From: an uncultured Lachnospiraceae bacterium
GTDB lineage: Bacteria > Bacillota > Clostridia > Lachnospirales > Lachnospiraceae
NCBI GenBank assembly: GCA_947626435.1
Contig: CANQSB010000004.1
Coordinates: 1-64,000, forward strand
Reading direction: 5' to 3'
Length of the DNA stretch: 64,000 nt
Each line of letters begins with the position of its first letter. Position 1 is the stretch's first letter. Made by a program: the position numbers and the translations under genes. Positions 1-8,643 of the stretch are shown here, in pieces. The notes under the pieces are model-generated. The model worked only from the letters and a program-made list of their open reading frames with translations. It was not told where the DNA came from and searched no databases.

Positions 1-75
1 GGAACTGGCAGACGCACAGGACTTAAAATCCTGCGGGACTAACCTCCCGTACCGGTTCGATTCCGGTCGCCGGCA
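1..75 (+). tRNA. tRNA-Leu (UAA), 5' end cut by the window
   Basis: The anticodon stem CAGGA/TCCTG encloses the loop CTTAAAA, giving anticodon UAA. A long variable arm (CGGGACTAACCTCCCG) marks a class II leucine tRNA. The T arm ACCGG-TTCGATT-CCGGT and the 3' acceptor strand CGCCGGC with discriminator A close the gene. CCA is not encoded directly after it. The 5' acceptor strand and the start of the D arm lie outside the window. A second tRNA follows after 25 bp, so the two are probably co-transcribed. Confidence 0.93.
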
Positions 76-100
76 TTGAGACAAAAGAATATTTGCTGAT

Positions 101-174
101 GTGCGTTTAGCTCAGCTGGATAGAGCGTTTGGCTACGGACCAAAAGGTCGGGGGTTCGAATCCTCTAACGCACG
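101..174 (+). tRNA. tRNA-Arg (ACG)
   Basis: Acceptor strands GTGCGTT and AACGCAC pair perfectly. The anticodon stem TTTGG/CCAAA holds the loop CTACGGA, giving anticodon ACG, whose A34 would be converted to inosine by TadA. The D arm (GCTC...GAGC) and T arm with GGTTCGAATCC are normal. It sits 25 bp behind tRNA-Leu and 6 bp ahead of a strong intrinsic terminator, so it is the last gene of the tRNA transcript. Confidence 0.95.
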
Positions 175-180
175 CTTATA

Positions 181-212
181 TACGAACATATTTTATGTGT
201 TCGTATTTTTTA
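181..212 (+). terminator. intrinsic terminator of the tRNA transcript
   Basis: The inverted repeat TACGAACATA / TATGTGTTCGTA with a TT loop is followed by a T-rich run (TTTTTTATT). It lies immediately after the tRNA-Arg gene. Confidence 0.85.
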
Positions 213-434
213 TTGTTAGGATAAAGTTCTGTTTTTATTGAAGATTTTTTTCGCTAATTCAAAATCATATTATTTCAACCATGAAGTTTTAGTTGTAGGA
301 ATGCAATAAAGCTTTATGCAAAGGGTAAAAACGGCGAATATAATTTATATTTTTATCAAATATTGTACAAACAAAATAACACGAAGAAAATAGATGTCAT
401 TATTCACAAAAAGATTATTAATATATTGTTAATA

Positions 435-469
435 TTTCCAATTGAAAATAAATTTTCCAATTGATAATA
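435..469 (+). repeat. direct repeats, possible operators upstream of the sugar uptake operon
   Basis: TTTCCAATTGAAAATA (435-450) is repeated 19 bp later as TTTCCAATTGATAATA (454-469), 15 of 16 bases identical. A weaker third copy (TTTCCAATAGACAAA) lies near 554. The repeats sit just upstream of a candidate promoter in the AT-rich 454 bp gap before the binding-protein gene. Regulator binding is an inference; no regulator gene is adjacent. The rest of the 213-666 gap shows no convincing ORF. Confidence 0.45.
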
Positions 470-475
470 TTAACT

Positions 476-505
476 ATGACAAATTTTTATAATATATAAT
501 ATAGT
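476..505 (+). promoter_or_regulatory. candidate promoter of the sugar uptake operon
   Basis: ATGACA, an 18 bp spacer and TATAGT form a plausible sigma-A promoter directly after the paired repeats, about 160 bp upstream of the binding-protein start. The surrounding DNA is very AT-rich, so chance matches are likely and the call is tentative. Confidence 0.35.
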
Positions 506-666
506 AGTTGCTGTATTTAATGTTTTAATTTTGGATATTGTTTTTTGGTATCGTTTCCAATAGACAAAAATCAATGAAATGGATTAATTTGTTTATTATT
601 ATTCTATGTAAATAGGATATTAATAATAGAAACACAAAATTTTTATTTATTAAGGAGAGGAAAAAA

Positions 667-2004
667 ATGAAAAAGCGAGTATTAGCATTAGTAATGTCAA
701 CAGCTATGATTGCTTCTGTACTTACAGCGTGTGGTGGCGGTTCAAGCGACGCACCTGCTACAGATTCAAACACAGGCACAACTGACGCAAACACGACGAC
801 AGAGGCGGAGGCTTCAACAGAGGCCGCTACAGAGGAAAAGCCGGATTTAGGCGGAGCGCCTGCAGCAGATGAGGTTGTTGTATGGGTTGCTGACAACGTA
901 ACTGATTTCACAAAGGAGAAGCTGGCAGAGTTCCAGGAGGCTAATCCTGATTATGCAGATTTCTCTGTAAGAGTTGAGTCTGTCGGTGAAGGTGACGCAG
1001 CAAACAATATGATAACGGACGTAGAGGGCGGCGCGGATATTTATGCGTTTGCACAGGATCAGCTTGCTCGTCTTGTTGCAGCAGGAGCTATTTCACCGAT
1101 TACAGGTGATTATGCTACATTTGTAAATGAGCAGAATGATGCTGGTGCGGCTGCCGCGGCGACAGTAGGCGGTATGGTATATGCATTCCCTATTACATCA
1201 GACAACGGATATTTCCTGTATTATGATAAGAGTGTTGTTTCAGATCCTACATCTTTGGACGCTATTATCGCTGACTGCGAAGCAGCAGGAAAGAACTTCT
1301 ATATGGAGATTAACTCAGGCTGGTATCAGCCCGCATTCTTCTTCGGCGCAGGCTGCACTTTGACATATGATGCTGATGATGCAGGTAACTTTACAGCTTG
1401 CGATATCGACTATGCATCAGAGAATGGACTTGCCGCATTAAAGGCGATTATCAACCTTAAGAAGTCTTCTTCATTCCAGAATGGTTCATCAGCAAATACA
1501 GCTACTAACTATGCTGCTATTGTTGACGGTACTTGGGATAAGGATACTATTAAGAGCGTATTTGGTGATAATTATGCCTGCGCTAAGCTTCCGACATTTA
1601 CAGCAGGTGATGCTCAGAAGCAGCTTGGCGGTTTCGGCGGATTTAAGCTCATGGGCGTTAAGCCTCAGACAGATGCTACAAAGCTTCAGGTATGCCTTGC
1701 AATGGCTCAGTTCCTTTCAAATGAGGAAACACAGCTTGCACGTTTCGATGCTGTAGGCTGGGGTCCTTCAAACGTAGCAGCTCAGCAGAGTGATGCTGTT
1801 AAGGCTGATGAGGCTCTTTCAGCGCTTGCAGAGCAGCTTGCATGCACAATCCCTCAGGGACAGTATCCCAACGAATACTGGGATCTTGCGAAATCACTTG
1901 GCGATTCAATAATTTCAGGTGACTATGACAATGCTACAGATGATGAGCTTATGGCAGTCCTTGAAGATTTCCAGGCTACTTGCAAATCATATGCAGGTCA
2001 ATAA
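667..2004 (+). CDS. sugar ABC transporter substrate-binding lipoprotein (MalE type)
   Basis: Extracellular solute-binding protein, family 1, that captures an oligosaccharide, probably maltodextrin, for the MalF/MalG channel encoded next. Residues 1-21 form a lipoprotein signal peptide ending in the lipobox LTAC (Cys22). A low-complexity Ser/Thr/Ala/Glu linker (about 23-60) is typical of a tether. The mature domain carries an alternating alpha/beta binding-protein fold, with Trp/Tyr-rich stretches such as SGWYQPAFFFGAGC that could stack on sugars. A strong ribosome site (AAGGAGAGG) precedes the ATG. The maltodextrin assignment rests on the permeases and the GH13 enzyme downstream, not on binding residues. 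No ATPase gene is present in the cluster, so the complex probably borrows a shared MsmX/MalK-type ATPase (inference). Confidence 0.88.
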   Translation: MKKRVLALVMSTAMIASVLTACGGGSSDAPATDSNTGTTDANTTTEAEASTEAATEEKPDLGGAPAADEVVVWVADNVTDFTKEKLAEFQEANPDYADFSVRVESVGEGDAANNMITDVEGGADIYAFAQDQLARLVAAGAISPITGDYATFVNEQNDAGAAAAATVGGMVYAFPITSDNGYFLYYDKSVVSDPTSLDAIIADCEAAGKNFYMEINSGWYQPAFFFGAGCTLTYDADDAGNFTACDIDYASENGLAALKAIINLKKSSSFQNGSSANTATNYAAIVDGTWDKDTIKSVFGDNYACAKLPTFTAGDAQKQLGGFGGFKLMGVKPQTDATKLQVCLAMAQFLSNEETQLARFDAVGWGPSNVAAQQSDAVKADEALSALAEQLACTIPQGQYPNEYWDLAKSLGDSIISGDYDNATDDELMAVLEDFQATCKSYAGQ

Positions 2005-2037
2005 AAAGATAACAGACATAAAATGATTGCATAATTG

Positions 2038-2066
2038 AATACAGGGGGATAATTTCCCCCTGTATT
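2038..2066 (+). promoter_or_regulatory. stem-loop between the binding protein and permease genes
   Basis: AATACAGGGGGA / TCCCCCTGTATT pair perfectly over 12 bp around a 5 nt loop, without a long T tract. Such hairpins in mal-type operons are known to protect the 3' end of the binding-protein message or to cause partial termination, giving more binding protein than permease. That role is inferred here. Confidence 0.7.
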
Positions 2067-2227
2067 TGAAATATTATTGAAGGGCTGTGATTGGTTTTAA
2101 GCCGATCAAAGCTATTGGGCATATGGTAGTGCTCTGACTATCGAGAAAATTATAAAAAATGGCAGTGTTTTTATAATCGGATATTATTATTGTAAGAATA
2201 TGAGAGGTCTGGAGGGATATTGCAAAT

Positions 2228-3643
2228 ATGGGAAAAGAAAAACAGCCTTCTGGCAAACTGGCTTCCGCAGGAAATGCGGTGGCGAATTTTTTTAAATGGC
2301 TGGGCGCGGACTTAGCCGATATTGGTTCTACTTTTGTGAACGGCGATTGGAAAACCAAGTTTTCCTTCATTATTATGGGTTTTGGCCCGCTGATGCGTAA
2401 GCAGTTCGTTCGCGGAGCTGCGTTTCTGCTGGTGGAGATTGCATTTTTCTACTATCTGATATCTTTTGGCTGGGGTTACTTAAAGGATATCAATACGCTT
2501 GGCACTCAGGGAAGGGGCTTTAATCCTGACGGAACGGTTTCCTATGGCGATAACAGCTTTATGATATTGTTGTATGGCTTATTGACTATTACATTAATTT
2601 TGATGTTTATATTTGTGTGGCGTATGAATGTGCGCCAGAATAGAAATGCGGAGCTTATGCTTAAAGAGGGCAAAAAGCTTCCTACGGTTAAGCAGGATCT
2701 TATGTCGCTGTTAGATGAACATTTTGACAAGACGCTGCTGGCGCTTCCTGTGCTTGGCGTATTTGTATTTGTAATGCTTCCCATTCTCTTTATGATATGT
2801 GTGGCATTTACAAACTATGATGCCAACCATCAGGCTCCCGCGCAGCTGTTTACGTGGGTAGGCTTTGAAAACTTCAAGAACCTGTTTTCATTTGGTTCGA
2901 CAGGCTTTGGCAGTACGTTCCTGACAGTTTTGGTTTGGACATTAATCTGGGCGTTTTTCGCGACATTCCTCAATTATTTCCTAGGAATGGCGGTAGCTAT
3001 TTTGATAAATAAAAAGGGGATTAAGTTTAAAAAGCTTTGGAGGACAATTTTGGTTATGACTATTGCCATACCTCAGTTCGTATCTCTGCTTTATGTCGGC
3101 AAGATGTTTGCGGCAGACGGTTTGGTAAACGGATATCTGATTAAATGGGGGATTGTCAGTCAGGCTATTCCGTTCTGGACTAATCCTACGCTTGCCAAGG
3201 TTATGATTATTGTTATAAATGTGTGGATTGGTATTCCTTATGTAATGCTTATCTGTACAGGTCTTTTGATGAATATACCTGCAGACCTTTATGAGAGCGC
3301 GCGTATTGACGGAGCTAATCCGTTCCAGATGTTTATGAAGATTACGCTTCCGTATATGCTGTTTGTGACAGGTCCTTATCTGCTTACTTCATTTACGGGC
3401 AACCTGAACAATTTCAACGTTATTTACCTGCTTTCACAGGGCGGGCCTCAGTCGATGAATCTGACGGGCAACGCTGGATATACGGATTTGCTTGTAACAT
3501 GGCTGTATAAGATGACTATTAACAGTACGGATTATAAGATGGCAGCCGTTATTGGTATTATGGTATTCGTGGTTACGGCGGTTATTTCACTTGTAGTGTA
3601 TAATATCCTGCCTTCAGTTAAGGATGAGGAGGGATTCCAATAA
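2228..3643 (+). CDS. malF: sugar ABC transporter permease, MalF type
   Basis: Integral membrane permease of a carbohydrate ABC importer. The 471 aa length is longer than simple MsmF-like permeases because of an N-terminal extension with two extra membrane segments (about 60-90 and 115-140), as in MalF. The permease core starts near residue 175. The cytoplasmic coupling loop with the EAA-like motif ESARIDGANPFQMF lies near 355, followed by NLNNFNVIYLLSQGGP, which is characteristic of MalF proteins. GGAGGG lies 11 bp before the ATG. Its stop codon overlaps the malG start (TAATG), which implies translational coupling and equal stoichiometry. Confidence 0.9.
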   Translation: MGKEKQPSGKLASAGNAVANFFKWLGADLADIGSTFVNGDWKTKFSFIIMGFGPLMRKQFVRGAAFLLVEIAFFYYLISFGWGYLKDINTLGTQGRGFNPDGTVSYGDNSFMILLYGLLTITLILMFIFVWRMNVRQNRNAELMLKEGKKLPTVKQDLMSLLDEHFDKTLLALPVLGVFVFVMLPILFMICVAFTNYDANHQAPAQLFTWVGFENFKNLFSFGSTGFGSTFLTVLVWTLIWAFFATFLNYFLGMAVAILINKKGIKFKKLWRTILVMTIAIPQFVSLLYVGKMFAADGLVNGYLIKWGIVSQAIPFWTNPTLAKVMIIVINVWIGIPYVMLICTGLLMNIPADLYESARIDGANPFQMFMKITLPYMLFVTGPYLLTSFTGNLNNFNVIYLLSQGGPQSMNLTGNAGYTDLLVTWLYKMTINSTDYKMAAVIGIMVFVVTAVISLVVYNILPSVKDEEGFQ

Positions 3644-4494
3644 TGACAACAAAAAGAAGAATAAGCAACGGTATCGCTTATGCCGTATTAGTTTTGATAA
3701 GCATTATATGGTTGTTCCCATTTGTGTGTCTGGTGCTGCAGAGTTTTCGCTCATATAAGCTTGAGCATGGCGGAATGGTAGATTATCTTCTGCCAAAGAC
3801 TTTTTCACTTGACTCGTACACATATCTTTTTAGCGCGGATTGCCAGTTCTTTAGGTGGTACGGCAATACGCTTATTATCGCGGTATTTGTAGCGATATTC
3901 CAGACGATATTCGTGCTTTGCGTGTCTTATGCGCTTTCACGAATGAGATTTAAGGGCAGGGAAGCTTTGATGCGCTTATGGCTTATTTTGGGAATGTTCC
4001 CTGGCTTCCTTACAATGATTTGCTTGTATTTCCTGTTGAAGCAGTTTGGACTTACTCAGGAGGGCGCTGTTCCGGGCTTGATATTGATTGGATTTGCAAG
4101 CTCTGGTATGGGATATTATGTATGTAAGGGATATTTTGACACTATTCCCAAATCGCTTGACGAGGCGGCGCGCATTGATGGGGCGAATAGATTTCAGGTG
4201 TTTACGATTATGCTTATCCCTCTGTCGAAGCCGATTATCATTTATACCGCGCTTGTAGCATTTATGGCGCCTTGGTGTGATTATATTTTTGCATCATATG
4301 TAGCGTTCGGATATTCAGACAGCTACAATGTCGCAGTGGCTATGCAGCGTTGGGTATTTACGAATGACTATCAGGGATTTTTCACAAGGTTCTGCGCTGG
4401 CGGCGTATTGGTAGCGGTTCCTATTACAATCCTCTTTATGTGCTTGCAGAAGTATTATGTAGAAGGTGTAACAGGCGGTGCAGTAAAGGGTTAA
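3643..4494 (+). CDS. malG: sugar ABC transporter permease, MalG type
   Basis: Second permease subunit of the maltodextrin-type importer. The 283 aa length and about six membrane segments are normal for the family. The EAA loop DEAARIDGANRFQVF near residue 175 is the contact for the ATPase subunit. The start overlaps the malF stop by one base. The operon ends here at a strong terminator. Sugar specificity cannot be read from the sequence; the alpha-glucosidase gene downstream favours alpha-glucans. Confidence 0.9.
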   Translation: MTTKRRISNGIAYAVLVLISIIWLFPFVCLVLQSFRSYKLEHGGMVDYLLPKTFSLDSYTYLFSADCQFFRWYGNTLIIAVFVAIFQTIFVLCVSYALSRMRFKGREALMRLWLILGMFPGFLTMICLYFLLKQFGLTQEGAVPGLILIGFASSGMGYYVCKGYFDTIPKSLDEAARIDGANRFQVFTIMLIPLSKPIIIYTALVAFMAPWCDYIFASYVAFGYSDSYNVAVAMQRWVFTNDYQGFFTRFCAGGVLVAVPITILFMCLQKYYVEGVTGGAVKG

Positions 4495-4503
4495 TCAAAA
4501 TAG

Positions 4504-4536
4504 AAAATCGGCGGTCGTTATGGCTGCCGATTTTTT
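4504..4536 (+). terminator. intrinsic terminator after malG
   Basis: AAAATCGGC and GCCGATTTT form a 9 bp stem followed by TTTTTT. It separates the transporter genes from the GH13 gene, which therefore probably has its own promoter in the 120 bp that follow. I could not identify a convincing promoter there. Confidence 0.85.
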
Positions 4537-4658
4537 AAGTATATGAAAAATATTTTGTGGTGAAATAAAAAATAAGTAATTGTTCAGGTGGAAAAGGAAA
4601 TTAAGTTTGTAAATATAAGGCTGTGTATATTTGGTTTAGTTGCAGGAGTGAGGAAATT

Positions 4659-6455
4659 ATGAGTAAGGAATTTAGAATTTATATGCGGAAAATAACAGCA
4701 TTTGCTATAGCTGCGGCATTTGCCATTGGTGTGGCAGGCTGCGGAAACAAAAATGTGACACAAGTGTCAGAAAAAAGTACGGCTGAAAACCAGGAACAGG
4801 GTGAGTTGGCGCAAGGTAGTTCGGCAGACAGTGAGAGCGTAGTACAATCAGAAAGCGGTCAGACAGACGGTAATGGTGGCGAACAGGCGGAAAGTAATCA
4901 GTCGGGCAGCGAGGGAAAGTCAGAAAACGGTCAGGAGGAGATTGTATATGATTACGAGCAGGAGCTTAATATAATTGATGACAATTACAGAAATTACTAT
5001 GAGATTTTTGTTTATTCATACTATGATTCTGATGGAGACGGCATTGGCGATTTGAACGGAGTGACACAGAAGCTTGATTATATTGCCGATTTGGGCTTTA
5101 ACGGCATATGGCTTATGCCGATAATGCAGTCAACGACTTATCATAAATATGATGTGGTTGATTACAATACGATTGATAAAGAGTATGGCACGATGGAGGA
5201 TTTTAAGCGTCTTGTTGAGGAGGCGCATAAGCGCGGCATAAGAGTGGTTATCGACTTTGTTATTAACCATACATCATCTCAGCATCAGTGGTTTACACAG
5301 GCTTGCGAATACCTGCGCGGGCTTGGTAATGACGAGGAGCCCGATGTGGTAGAGTGCCCGTATGTGGAGTATTATCATTTTTCGAGGGATAAAGTGAATG
5401 GTGTTTATTATCCCGTAAGCGGGAGTGGCTGGTATTATGAGGGTTCATTCTGGTCGGAGATGCCTGACTTGAATTTGAGCTGCGGGGCGCTTAGGAAAGA
5501 GCTGGAGGCGACGGCGAAAAACTGGCTTGATATGGGCGTAGATGGTTTTAGAATGGACGCGGCTATGCATTTTGAGGAAAATGACACGGTATTTAATACT
5601 GAGGTGCTTAACTGGCTTTATGAATACTGCAGGAGTATAAATGAGGATTTTTATATGGTGTCCGAGGTGTGGGCGGGCAAGGCGACAATTGCTGATTATT
5701 ATGCGAGCGGTACGCCAAGCATGTTTAATTTTGACGCTGCGGATGCGGAGGGCAAGCTTATAAAGGCGGCGAGAGGCAATTATAAGGCGGCAAGCTTTGT
5801 GCAGGCTATGGCAGGTTATCAGGCAGATTTTTCGGCTGAAAACGCTGATTTTATAGATGCTCCGTTTATCACAAATCATGATATGGGGCGCGTCGCCAAT
5901 GCGCTTATGAAAGATGAGAAGGATTTAAAGATGGCGTGCGGTCTGCTTATGACTATGAACGGAAGTCCGTTTGTGTATTATGGCGAGGAGATTGGCATGT
6001 CAAGCTCAGGCAAGAAGGATGAGAATAAGCGCCTTGCTTTTGTATGGTCGGACACGGACAGCACGGGAATGACCGACGGTCCGAAAGACGCTGACAAGGG
6101 CATAGAATTTGCGTTTGAAGGAGCCGAGCAGCAGCTTGAAAATCCGTACTCCATTTTAAATTATTATAAAAGGGCGATAAGGCTCAGAAATGAAAATCCT
6201 GAGCTTGCGCGCGGAGAGATAAAAATAATCGAGGCACTGACGGCGGACAATCAGGCGGCAATAACAAAGACATACGAGGACAGTACAATAGGCATAGTGT
6301 ACAATACCTCTGATGAGGAGATAGGCGTTATGCTTGGCGGCACAGAGCTTGAAAATATGCAGATACGCGGCTATCTGACGCTTAATGGAGAAATAATTTC
6401 GCTATCGGATAAGACGCTCTCAATGCCCGCTCAGTCGATATGTATATTAAAGTAA
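4659..6455 (+). CDS. exported GH13 alpha-glucosidase/alpha-amylase lipoprotein
   Basis: Cell-surface glycoside hydrolase of family 13 that cleaves alpha-glucans for the adjacent importer. The start at 4659 is preferred over the ORF start (4623) because GAGTGAGG lies just upstream and it gives a clean lipoprotein signal (lipobox VAGC). A long Ser/Gln/Glu-rich tether follows. GH13 regions are visible: DFVINH (region I), GFRMDAAMH with the nucleophile Asp (II), MVSEVW with the acid/base Glu (III) and FITNHD (IV). DSDGDGIGDLNG is the calcium-binding loop common in oligo-1,6-glucosidase and neopullulanase-like enzymes. A small C-terminal beta domain ends in SICILK. Exact specificity is not resolvable by eye. 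Confidence 0.9.
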   Translation: MSKEFRIYMRKITAFAIAAAFAIGVAGCGNKNVTQVSEKSTAENQEQGELAQGSSADSESVVQSESGQTDGNGGEQAESNQSGSEGKSENGQEEIVYDYEQELNIIDDNYRNYYEIFVYSYYDSDGDGIGDLNGVTQKLDYIADLGFNGIWLMPIMQSTTYHKYDVVDYNTIDKEYGTMEDFKRLVEEAHKRGIRVVIDFVINHTSSQHQWFTQACEYLRGLGNDEEPDVVECPYVEYYHFSRDKVNGVYYPVSGSGWYYEGSFWSEMPDLNLSCGALRKELEATAKNWLDMGVDGFRMDAAMHFEENDTVFNTEVLNWLYEYCRSINEDFYMVSEVWAGKATIADYYASGTPSMFNFDAADAEGKLIKAARGNYKAASFVQAMAGYQADFSAENADFIDAPFITNHDMGRVANALMKDEKDLKMACGLLMTMNGSPFVYYGEEIGMSSSGKKDENKRLAFVWSDTDSTGMTDGPKDADKGIEFAFEGAEQQLENPYSILNYYKRAIRLRNENPELARGEIKIIEALTADNQAAITKTYEDSTIGIVYNTSDEEIGVMLGGTELENMQIRGYLTLNGEIISLSDKTLSMPAQSICILK

Positions 6456-6518
6456 ATGAATAGCTACTACGAAACTATTTTCAGCATATATTAGTATATG
6501 GTATCATTAGTTTGGATT

Positions 6519-6779
6519 TTATTTTATAAGGTTTTCAAGTGTTTTTCTTAATTTAACAGTCAAACTTTCTTGGAGGTTTGAATTGGTAGGAGTGGGTCCT
6601 GTCCATGAGTAGGGATGTTTAACAAGGTCATGCTTAAACAGATTAGCAATACATTTTGCACCTTTCTTGTCAATTTTCTTTCCACAGATAGCATTAACGT
6701 ATTCGTGATGGGAAAGGACAATCGAACAATTGTTTCACAATGTTGTAGGCGGGATTCCAATATTTGCTAGTAGCGTACC
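6519..6779 (-). pseudogene. decayed gene fragment, C-terminal part of an unrecognised protein
   Basis: The ORF track shows only an out-of-frame ORF here. Two other minus-strand frames give coding-like peptides: RYATSKYWNPAYNIVKQLF, then, after one frameshift near CCCATCACG, HHEYVNAICGKKIDKKGAKC running to a stop at 6519 (end ...RKTLENLIK). The lysine-rich, low-stop composition suggests the 3' end of a former gene. I do not recognise the family. Its upstream end runs into the start of the ABC transporter gene on the other strand, so the rest has been lost. Confidence 0.5.
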
Positions 6780-6809
6780 TTGAGCGAAGAGAAAGGAATG
6801 GGTATAAAA

Positions 6810-8564
6810 ATGATGATTAACAAACGCTTGATAGGCATTGTGCCTGAGAGCAGGCGCTATATTGCGGGCAATGTGGCGCTGCAGTGGTGTTCGCTGGTGG
6901 CGAATATAGCGCTTATGACGAGCATTGCCTGCTTTTTGCAGGGGATTTATGAGGGAACGGGTGGAAGGACGCAGACGGCGGCGACGGCTGTGATTGTGGC
7001 GGCAGCGGTAGTTGTGCGCTTTTTGTGCGCGGTTGGGGCAAGCAGGATGAGCTATCTTTCATCAAAGGCGGTAAAGCGCACGCTCAGGGAGAAGATTTAC
7101 CGCAAGCTGCTTTCTCTGGGAGCGTCGTATAATGAGCAGGTGAAAACCTCGGCAGTGGTGCAGGTGTCGGTGGAGGGCGTGGAGCAGCTTGAAACTTATT
7201 TTGGCGCGTATCTGCCGCAATTTTTTTATGCAATGCTCGCGCCGCTGACATTGTTTATCTATATGTGCTTTTGGAGCGTCTTGTCCGCGGTGGTGCTGCT
7301 GATATGTGTGCCGCTTATTCCTGTGTCCATAGCCGTAGTCCAGACTTGGGCTAAGAAGCTGCTTTCAAAGTATTGGGGACAGTATACGGCGCTTGGCGAC
7401 ACATTCCTTGAAAATCTGCAGGGTCTGACGACACTAAAAATATATCAGGCGGACGGGTTTAAAAACAGGCAGATGAATGAGGAGGCTGAAAAATTCAGAA
7501 AAATCACGATGAAGGTTTTGACAATGCAGCTAAATTCCATTACCATTATGGATTTGATTGCATATGGAGGCGCGGCTGCGGGCGTGATTATGGCTGCGGT
7601 GCAGTTTTCGGGCGGACAAGTATCGCTTGCGGGAGCGCTGCTTATTATTCTGCTTGCGGCGGACTTCTTTATTCCGATGCGGCAGCTTGGTTCTTATTTT
7701 CATATTGCCATGAATGGCATGGCGGCAAGCGACAAGATTTTTAATCTGCTTGATTTGCCTGAGGCGGACAGGAAGACGGCGGCTGTGCCGGATGACTGCA
7801 CTATTATCTGTTCAGGGCTTAAATTTTCATATGACGGTGGCAGGGAGATTTTGCATGGAGTTGATTTGCGGTTCCCGAGAGGTGGGTTTACCGCTGTGGT
7901 GGGTGAGAGCGGCTGCGGCAAATCCACGCTTGCCAATATTTTTATGGGAAAAAACAAGGGTTATGGCGGCTCGGTGACTGTCGGCGGCGTGGAGCTTAGT
8001 GATATATGCGAGGAAAGCCTGCTTGAGAGCTTTACATATATAAGCCATCAGAGCTATTTATTTAAAGGAACTGTGCGCGGCAACCTGCTTATGGGAAAGC
8101 CCACAGCGTCTGACGATGAACTGTGGAGTGTGCTTGAACGCGCGAAGCTGGCGGATTTTCTGCGCAGCGAAAACGGGCTTGATACGGCGATTGACGAAAA
8201 GGGCGCGAACCTTTCGGGAGGACAGTGCCAGAGGCTTGCGCTTGCAAGGGCGCTTCTTCATAACAGCCCCGTCTATATTTTTGACGAGGCGACTTCAAAT
8301 ATTGATGTGGAGAGCGAAAATGACATTATGGAGAAGATACATGCGCTTGCCCAAACCAAGACAGTCATACTTATCTCACACCGCCTCGCAAATGTGGCGG
8401 GAGCAGACTGTATATATGTGCTTGACGGCGGAAATGTGGCGGAAAGCGGCACGCATGAAGAGCTCCTAAAAAAGGACGGGCAGTATGCGGCGCTGTGGAA
8501 AGCGCAGCAGGAGCTTGAAAATTATATAGTTAACGCAAAAGCTGTTAAGGTTAAGGAGCGATAA
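6810..8564 (+). CDS. ABC exporter half-transporter, CydD-like (membrane + ATPase domains)
   Basis: Fused membrane and ATPase protein of the exporter type. Six membrane segments occupy about residues 15-300. The ATPase domain follows with Walker A GESGCGKST, signature LSGGQCQRLALARA, Walker B YIFDEATSNID and the H-loop ISHRLA. The ORF track begins at a TTG (6780). I prefer the ATG at 6810, 12 bp behind AAAGGA; 6798 and 6813 are alternatives. It pairs with the next gene as a heterodimer, both with intact ATP sites. The overall shape resembles CydDC thiol exporters, but no cytochrome bd genes are near and the substrate is unknown. Confidence 0.85.
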   Translation: MMINKRLIGIVPESRRYIAGNVALQWCSLVANIALMTSIACFLQGIYEGTGGRTQTAATAVIVAAAVVVRFLCAVGASRMSYLSSKAVKRTLREKIYRKLLSLGASYNEQVKTSAVVQVSVEGVEQLETYFGAYLPQFFYAMLAPLTLFIYMCFWSVLSAVVLLICVPLIPVSIAVVQTWAKKLLSKYWGQYTALGDTFLENLQGLTTLKIYQADGFKNRQMNEEAEKFRKITMKVLTMQLNSITIMDLIAYGGAAAGVIMAAVQFSGGQVSLAGALLIILLAADFFIPMRQLGSYFHIAMNGMAASDKIFNLLDLPEADRKTAAVPDDCTIICSGLKFSYDGGREILHGVDLRFPRGGFTAVVGESGCGKSTLANIFMGKNKGYGGSVTVGGVELSDICEESLLESFTYISHQSYLFKGTVRGNLLMGKPTASDDELWSVLERAKLADFLRSENGLDTAIDEKGANLSGGQCQRLALARALLHNSPVYIFDEATSNIDVESENDIMEKIHALAQTKTVILISHRLANVAGADCIYVLDGGNVAESGTHEELLKKDGQYAALWKAQQELENYIVNAKAVKVKER

Positions 8565-8643
8565 GGCAGCAGAAAAACAGGCTGCCAAAGGTAAATGCTG
8601 AATCGTTTGGAGAACCGCGAAAGCGGTGGAATGGAGATTGAAA

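Noticed and set aside
6560-6760. 66 aa minus-strand ORF in the gap before the ABC genes
   Set aside because: Wrong frame of the decayed gene fragment; the coding-like signal is in the two other minus-strand frames.
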